Below, piece by piece: positions 15,446 through 19,645 of a stretch of 19,645 nucleotides of DNA. The number at the start of each line of letters is the position of its first letter. Position 1 is the first letter of the stretch. Under the pieces are notes generated by a model, which worked only from the letters and a program-made list of their open reading frames with translations, did not search any database and was not told the DNA's origin. The DNA is from an uncultured Flavobacteriia bacterium (GTDB taxonomy: Bacteria; Bacteroidota; Bacteroidia; Flavobacteriales_D; Crocinitomicaceae), in assembly GCA_903928365.1 (NCBI GenBank), contig CAIYQV010000152.1, forward strand, positions 1 through 19,645, read 5' to 3'. Position numbers and translations under genes: made by a program.

Positions 15446-16066
15446 ATGTCTATCAGTTTGTTAACAATCATTCTTACCGCAACGATCATCGCCTCCTTAA
15501 ATGGTTTTAGCAATCGATCTTTGATCGAACGTTGGGTATATGTTCCTTACGAGGTGAAACATCATCATGCCTATGAACGAATGTTCACACATATGCTTAT
15601 TCATGCAGACGTCATGCATTTGGCGTTCAACATGATGTCACTCTATTTTTTAGGTTCCTACCTCGAATACCAGTTGGTCTCGAGTTATGGATCAGCGGGT
15701 GGTGAATTTCATTTTGCGATACTTTACCTGGGCGGTGGACTTTTCTCAACGATCATTCCTTACATCAGAAATCAAGACAATCCTTCCTACAGAGCTTTAG
15801 GGGCGTCCGGTGCGGTTTCATCTATTATTTTTGCTACGATCATCTGGGAGCCGACACTTCCTTTATCGATTATGTTTCTTCCCTTTGCAATTCCAGCGTA
15901 TATTTTCGGCCCACTTTATCTGGCATTTGAATACTGGGCAGATAGGAGAGGGGGTACTGGAATAGCACATGATGCCCACATAGGCGGGGCTTTGTTTGGT
16001 ATTATTTACGTTTTAATTACTAATATTGACAAGGGAAAATTCTTCCTTCAGCTTCTATTCGGATAA
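15446..16066 (+). CDS. Rhomboid family intramembrane serine protease
   Basis: The 206-residue inner-membrane protein is predicted to cleave transmembrane substrates within the bilayer. It has about six membrane helices. The conserved HxxxNM motif is in MHLAFNMMSLYFLGSYLE, which supplies the oxyanion-hole residues. The catalytic dyad is Ser121 in LGASGAVS and His178 in AHDAHIGGALFG, so it should be active. There are no extra cytosolic domains. The substrate is unknown. The ATG at 15446 is the first in frame and precedes the first hydrophobic helix. The aminotransferase gene begins 3 bases after the stop, so the two form an operon. This order does not by itself imply a shared function. Confidence 0.95.
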   Translation: MSISLLTIILTATIIASLNGFSNRSLIERWVYVPYEVKHHHAYERMFTHMLIHADVMHLAFNMMSLYFLGSYLEYQLVSSYGSAGGEFHFAILYLGGGLFSTIIPYIRNQDNPSYRALGASGAVSSIIFATIIWEPTLPLSIMFLPFAIPAYIFGPLYLAFEYWADRRGGTGIAHDAHIGGALFGIIYVLITNIDKGKFFLQLLFG

Positions 16067-16069
16067 GAT

Positions 16070-16933
16070 ATGCTTTACATCAATAACAACGGAACTCTAT
16101 TAACCAATGACGCGCCAACAATTCAGGCTGGAAACCGCGGTCACGTTTATGGTGACGGTGTTTTTGAAAGTATCCGAATTATGAATGGCGTTCCTTTAAA
16201 CATGGATAATCATATCCGTCGATTGTTGGAAGGTGCAAAAGCGATTAAAATGCGTCCTGCCAGTTTCTATACGACGCAATTTTTCGAGGACAAGATCATT
16301 GAGTTGTGTAAGAAATCTGAAATTAGCGAAGGTGGTCGTTGCCGTATTTCCCTGGATCGGGTAACAGGCGGGGCATATAAACCTGAATCCAATGAGGCGG
16401 CATATTTTATAGAAGTTTATCCGTACGAGTCCAATAATTTTGAAATGAATGCCAAAGGACTGGAGATCGATTTGTATACTGATATTAAGAAGCAAAAGAA
16501 TTTCCTTTCCAACTTTAAAACGAAAAGCGGTCTTATATACGTGATGGCTGCTATCAATGCTACGGAACGAAAATTAGATGATGTATTGATCACCAATGAC
16601 CGTGGCGGTATTCTTGAAAGTTCCAGTTGCAATGTATTTGTGGTAAGTAATGGTGTTTTATACACACCAGGTTTGGACGAAGGATGTTTAGCTGGTACAA
16701 TGCGCATGCAGATTATTAATCTGGCTATAACTAACAACATCAAAGTTTACGAGTGTAATATTTTGCCTCAGAATTTATTAGCTGCGGATGAGATCTTTTT
16801 CACCAACGCCATTCGTGGAGTAAATTGGGTAAGCGGTTATCGTACCAAAAGGTATTTCAATAATGTTTCCCGCAAGTTTGTTGCTCTTTTGAATGATTCC
16901 TGGGAGGAGCAGTTCAATGACCGAAAAATCTAA
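16070..16933 (+). CDS. PLP-dependent class IV aminotransferase
   Basis: The 287-residue cytoplasmic enzyme belongs to fold type IV, the group that contains branched-chain aminotransferase, D-amino acid aminotransferase and 4-amino-4-deoxychorismate lyase (PabC). Visible hallmarks are RGHVYGDGVFESIRI near residue 30, HIRRLLEGAKAI, the PLP-binding Lys150 in SNFKTKSGLIYVMA, LESSSCNVFVV, and the LDEGCLAGTMRMQII cofactor-binding segment. The length suits any of the three activities. No folate or branched-chain amino acid gene is adjacent, so the substrate is left open. It follows the rhomboid gene by 3 bases and converges with the TolC-type gene. Confidence 0.9.
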   Translation: MLYINNNGTLLTNDAPTIQAGNRGHVYGDGVFESIRIMNGVPLNMDNHIRRLLEGAKAIKMRPASFYTTQFFEDKIIELCKKSEISEGGRCRISLDRVTGGAYKPESNEAAYFIEVYPYESNNFEMNAKGLEIDLYTDIKKQKNFLSNFKTKSGLIYVMAAINATERKLDDVLITNDRGGILESSSCNVFVVSNGVLYTPGLDEGCLAGTMRMQIINLAITNNIKVYECNILPQNLLAADEIFFTNAIRGVNWVSGYRTKRYFNNVSRKFVALLNDSWEEQFNDRKI

Positions 16934-16984
16934 AAAATTCTGGTTAAGCAGCGAATTTATGACAGTACCTATTTTGTCTCATAA

Positions 16985-17009
16985 TTAATATTATGTTAAA
17001 TAATATTAA
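16985..17009. terminator. AT-only inverted repeat, possible weak bidirectional terminator
   Basis: TTAATATTAT, loop GTTAA and ATAATATTAA form a perfect 10-bp inverted repeat composed only of A and T. It lies in the 92-base gap between the convergent aminotransferase and TolC-type genes. It is followed by an A/T-rich stretch on both sides. The stem is weak for an intrinsic terminator, so a protein-binding site or chance in AT-rich DNA is also possible. Confidence 0.35.
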
Positions 17010-17025
17010 AAATAAATAAATAGAC

Positions 17026-18396
17026 CTACTCGCTTTGTAGCCAATTTAATTGAGCTTGATATGATCTATATTTTGCCATTATCTCTACTCCTTTTGATTT
17101 ACTTTCAATGTATTTCAATTCTCTTGAATTGACTAAAAACAAACTGCTTTCACCTAAGTCAAATTTGATCAGCTCAGCATTACGCATTGTTTCGGCAGAT
17201 GTGATTACGGTCTCTTGAATTTCAATTTGTTTTTCAAATGAGCTTACTATTTCTTGTACAGCAAAAATTTTATTTTTTATTTCCAACGATTTAATGGATC
17301 TGTCAATCTCTGTATCCAATTGTTTAGTGCGAATTGAATTCAGATCTCCGCGTTCTTTTCTTAAAAAAATTGGAAACGATGCATTCAATCCATATTTGTA
17401 GTTAGATGAAGAAAAAGGAATGAAACCGCCATTTGTCGGTTGTAGTATAGGATTGTAAAGGAGGTTGAATTCCGGCTTTAATTGTTCTTTTTTATAGCGT
17501 TCTTCAATTTTTAATAATTCAAGCTTGTAGTCATAAATGCGTAACCAGACAGTTGTATCGGGATGAATATTATGATAAATAGAAGGGGTGTACTTAACAA
17601 TTGGAGGAAATGCCTCCTCTTTGAGTTCAAGAGGAATAATGTCGGTATTCCACAAATAAACACCAAGACTGGCCTTATAGTAAGCATAAGATGCTCTTGA
17701 TTGTTCCAGTTCCAATGCTCTTGAATCTCTTAATAACGTAGCTTCTAGTGTGTCAATTTGTGCATGTTCACCTAGTTCGGCGCTTATCTTAATAGCTTTC
17801 AAACGTTCCTCCGCTAAACGAACTCCCTCCTCAGAAATAACCATAACGTGATAGGAGCGATACCAATCCCAATATGCCTCACTCGCATGGAGCATCAGGT
17901 CGCTTTTCATGATTCGCTGCTCCAGTTCAGACTGATTTAGCATGACCTGTGCCTGTCGAAGCATTTTGCGGCGCTCATCTATGAAAAGATTTTTGCCCAA
18001 TGGCACCGAAATACCTCCGTACCATAGTCCACTTCCCGGTGTTTGATGTTCACCACTGATAAAATCTCCTCTGTTTAATTCATAACCACCCTTCACTTCA
18101 ATACCAAACCAGGTTGGTATTTTCAATGCGGTATGTGAAAGTTGGTAATAGTTCTTGTCATTAAAATTCTTACCATCCGTTTCATGAACTATTTTTGGGT
18201 CAAATCCACCCTTGGACTTTAACAGATTTGCCTCAGCAGCTTGTTGGATCAACTCCACTTTTTGCATTACAGGATGATTCTTTTGAACAAGCGTCGTGAA
18301 TTCTTCAAATGAAAGTGGGGTTCGATCCTGAGCATATGCTTGGTTGAACAAACAACTAAGAACGATCAATAAAAAGAATTGACGTATCTCTATCAT
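17026..18396 (-). CDS. TolC-family outer-membrane efflux protein
   Basis: The 456-residue protein has a signal peptide (about 1-22, ending AYAQ) and the repeated long-helix pattern of outer-membrane factors that trimerise into a channel-tunnel. The first half begins TPLSFEEFTTLVQKNHPVMQ, contains barrel-strand stretches such as WFGIEVKGGYELNRGD and LWYGGISVPLGKNL, and coiled-coil helices (MLRQAQVMLNQSELEQRIM, AEERLKAIKISAELGEHAQ). The second half repeats the pattern, with NLLYNPILQP, YGLNASFPIFLRKERGDLN and ELIKFDLGESSLFLVNSREL. The ATG at 18396 overlaps the stop of the HlyD-type gene in an ATGA, so the two are translationally coupled. It provides the outer-membrane exit for that adaptor's transporter. 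Confidence 0.92.
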   Translation of the reverse strand: MIEIRQFFLLIVLSCLFNQAYAQDRTPLSFEEFTTLVQKNHPVMQKVELIQQAAEANLLKSKGGFDPKIVHETDGKNFNDKNYYQLSHTALKIPTWFGIEVKGGYELNRGDFISGEHQTPGSGLWYGGISVPLGKNLFIDERRKMLRQAQVMLNQSELEQRIMKSDLMLHASEAYWDWYRSYHVMVISEEGVRLAEERLKAIKISAELGEHAQIDTLEATLLRDSRALELEQSRASYAYYKASLGVYLWNTDIIPLELKEEAFPPIVKYTPSIYHNIHPDTTVWLRIYDYKLELLKIEERYKKEQLKPEFNLLYNPILQPTNGGFIPFSSSNYKYGLNASFPIFLRKERGDLNSIRTKQLDTEIDRSIKSLEIKNKIFAVQEIVSSFEKQIEIQETVITSAETMRNAELIKFDLGESSLFLVNSRELKYIESKSKGVEIMAKYRSYQAQLNWLQSE

Positions 18397-19645
18397 TTTT
18401 TCGATGTCTTTTTTACCGGTTTTTCAGGAAGGTAATAATCCGGAGGGAAGGCATTCAATCGTCGCCATAACTCATACCAAATAGGAACATCATTTAACAG
18501 AACAAAGGTTTTGGCTCCCCCTCCTACCCTTACCTCCTTGGGCCAGTGCTTGTTTTTTTCCATGGGTTCTACAAGTACGCGGTACTTTCCGTTTTCGCTT
18601 ATATAGTTATCCATGGCATATACTCTTCCTGTGAACGTACCATAAGAGGTGTTTGGCCAACCACTGAAAAAAATGGCTGGCCATCCATCAAATTGCACAC
18701 TTACTTGTTCTCCATAATGAACGAGAGGATAATCGATGGGGTCTACATAGAATTCCACTGCTAAACTATAATCCTTCGGCATCAAGGTCAGAATCTCCTC
18801 CCCTTCTTTTAAAGTCTGTCCAATACCAGCTTGTTTGAGCTTTGTAACGTATCCATTTTGCGAAGCACGAACAACATAGAATCCCTGCCTCATTTCATAA
18901 TTGGCAAACTCATTTTCGATCTTGGCTACGGTTGCTTCTGATTCAAATTTACTGGATAACGCAGAAAATTGCTCAGACTCCGTTTTCGCTAGTTTTTCAT
19001 TGTATTCACCTTCGATATTGGAAATCTCCATTTTTGCATTGAGCACCTCGTTTTTACTCGTAAGAAATTTGTTTTCCTGAGCAACTACTTTTGCAGTAAG
19101 CTCCTGCACTTTGACTTTCTTCTGTTCGAGTTCAGTTAATGACTTGATTCCCTGATGGTGTAGTTCTGAAGTTCGTTTCAATTGTTTTTTGGCAATGTCG
19201 AGTTGTGCTTCCAATGCAATGAGATCGTTGCTATCTGCAACCACCTTCAATTTACTCTGCTTAAGTTTATTGTAGGCTTGTTCTGTTTTGAGCACCTTTA
19301 TCTGCCTGAAGGCTTCCAATTGCTTATCCAATGCTTCTATCTTTTGCTCATAAGAGCCAACAGAACCTTTCTTGTTTTCAAGACGGTTTCGCGTTCTTTC
19401 TAATAATTTTGGATCAAAGTAATCTGACTTCGTTTCAGTTATGATCACTAATGTATCACCCGCCTTCACCAGATCACCCTCTTTAACAAACCATTTTTCT
19501 ATTCGACCTGGTAAAACCGTCATGATTGACTGTGGTCGGTGTTCAGGAAGTAAGGTCGTGACGTAACCTTTTGCTTCAATATTTTGTGTCCATGGCAAAA
19601 ACATGAAAAAGAGAAAGAGCACGAAGCATCCGATCAGAATTTTTA
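18393..19645 (-). CDS. HlyD-family membrane fusion protein (5' end outside window)
   Basis: The frame stays open to the right edge. A GTG at 19622 would only give a start inside the membrane helix, so the true start lies beyond base 19645. The visible part begins KILIGCFVLFLFFMFLPW, an inner-membrane anchor. A biotinyl-lipoyl half-motif follows (IMTVLPGRIEKWFVKEGDLV), then a long coiled coil of about 170 residues rich in Lys, Glu and Leu, then the second half-motif (GYVTKLKQAGIGQTLKEGEE). Beta-barrel and membrane-proximal parts end the protein (VSVQFDGWPAI, FTGRVYAMDNYI). It ends with a basic KKTSKK tail. Such adaptors link an inner-membrane transporter, often an ABC exporter, to TolC. That transporter gene is probably upstream, outside the window. 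The downstream TolC-type gene overlaps by 4 bases. Confidence 0.92.
   Translation of the reverse strand, partial: KILIGCFVLFLFFMFLPWTQNIEAKGYVTTLLPEHRPQSIMTVLPGRIEKWFVKEGDLVKAGDTLVIITETKSDYFDPKLLERTRNRLENKKGSVGSYEQKIEALDKQLEAFRQIKVLKTEQAYNKLKQSKLKVVADSNDLIALEAQLDIAKKQLKRTSELHHQGIKSLTELEQKKVKVQELTAKVVAQENKFLTSKNEVLNAKMEISNIEGEYNEKLAKTESEQFSALSSKFESEATVAKIENEFANYEMRQGFYVVRASQNGYVTKLKQAGIGQTLKEGEEILTLMPKDYSLAVEFYVDPIDYPLVHYGEQVSVQFDGWPAIFFSGWPNTSYGTFTGRVYAMDNYISENGKYRVLVEPMEKNKHWPKEVRVGGGAKTFVLLNDVPIWYELWRRLNAFPPDYYLPEKPVKKTSKK

Noticed and set aside
19620..19622. GTG as the start of the HlyD-type gene
   Set aside because: The open frame continues to the window edge and the hydrophobic anchor begins upstream of this codon; the true start is outside.

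Overview
The window looks like a chromosomal segment of a member of the Bacteroidota, probably a Flavobacteriia-like lineage. The evidence is a TonB-dependent receptor with a carboxypeptidase-regulatory-like N-terminal domain, the pyrG-yidC gene pair, a YidC with a long N-terminal linker and a lysine at the usual groove arginine position, LytS/LytTR-type signalling, a short YESQ-repeat secreted protein, low-to-moderate GC, and almost no Shine-Dalgarno sequences. The window is densely coding. No stretch over 300 bases lacks a gene; the longest gap is 108-267. No rRNA, tRNA, CRISPR array or insertion sequence was seen.

Layout. Bases 1-107 are the 3' end of an unidentified plus-strand gene. Bases 268-3327 hold three plus-strand genes: the TonB-dependent receptor, a small thiamine-binding-like (UPF0045) protein and the repeat protein. 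They meet the minus-strand pyrG-yidC operon at a strong hairpin near 3400. Upstream of pyrG, on the same strand, is a secreted beta-rich protein resembling the polymorphic toxin type 23 family. It is divergent from a plus-strand LytS-type histidine kinase and LytTR response regulator (8010-9787). That pair runs head-on into a long minus-strand run (9792-15376). In transcription order this run encodes a lipoprotein L,D-transpeptidase, ribulose-phosphate 3-epimerase, a DinB-fold protein, a conserved secreted protein of unknown function, a double-domain universal stress protein and a CvfB-like S1 RNA-binding protein. Divergent from it, a rhomboid protease and a class IV aminotransferase (15446-16933) run rightwards. 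They converge on a TolC-type outer-membrane efflux gene and an HlyD-type adaptor gene that leaves the window at its right edge.

How the genes fit together. Many are envelope functions: YidC inserts inner-membrane proteins, the L,D-transpeptidase cross-links peptidoglycan, the HlyD/TolC pair spans the envelope (its energising transporter is probably just outside the window), and the TonB receptor imports a ligand. The rest are mostly housekeeping genes: CTP synthesis, the pentose phosphate pathway, stress response and RNA binding. The less explained items are the six-fold 13-residue repeat protein (2992-3327), the type-23-toxin-like protein, a 22-bp-period direct repeat that could be a LytTR binding site in the divergent region 7900-8009, and a REP-like palindrome at 3348-3368. 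No clear new multi-gene defence or mobile system was found.
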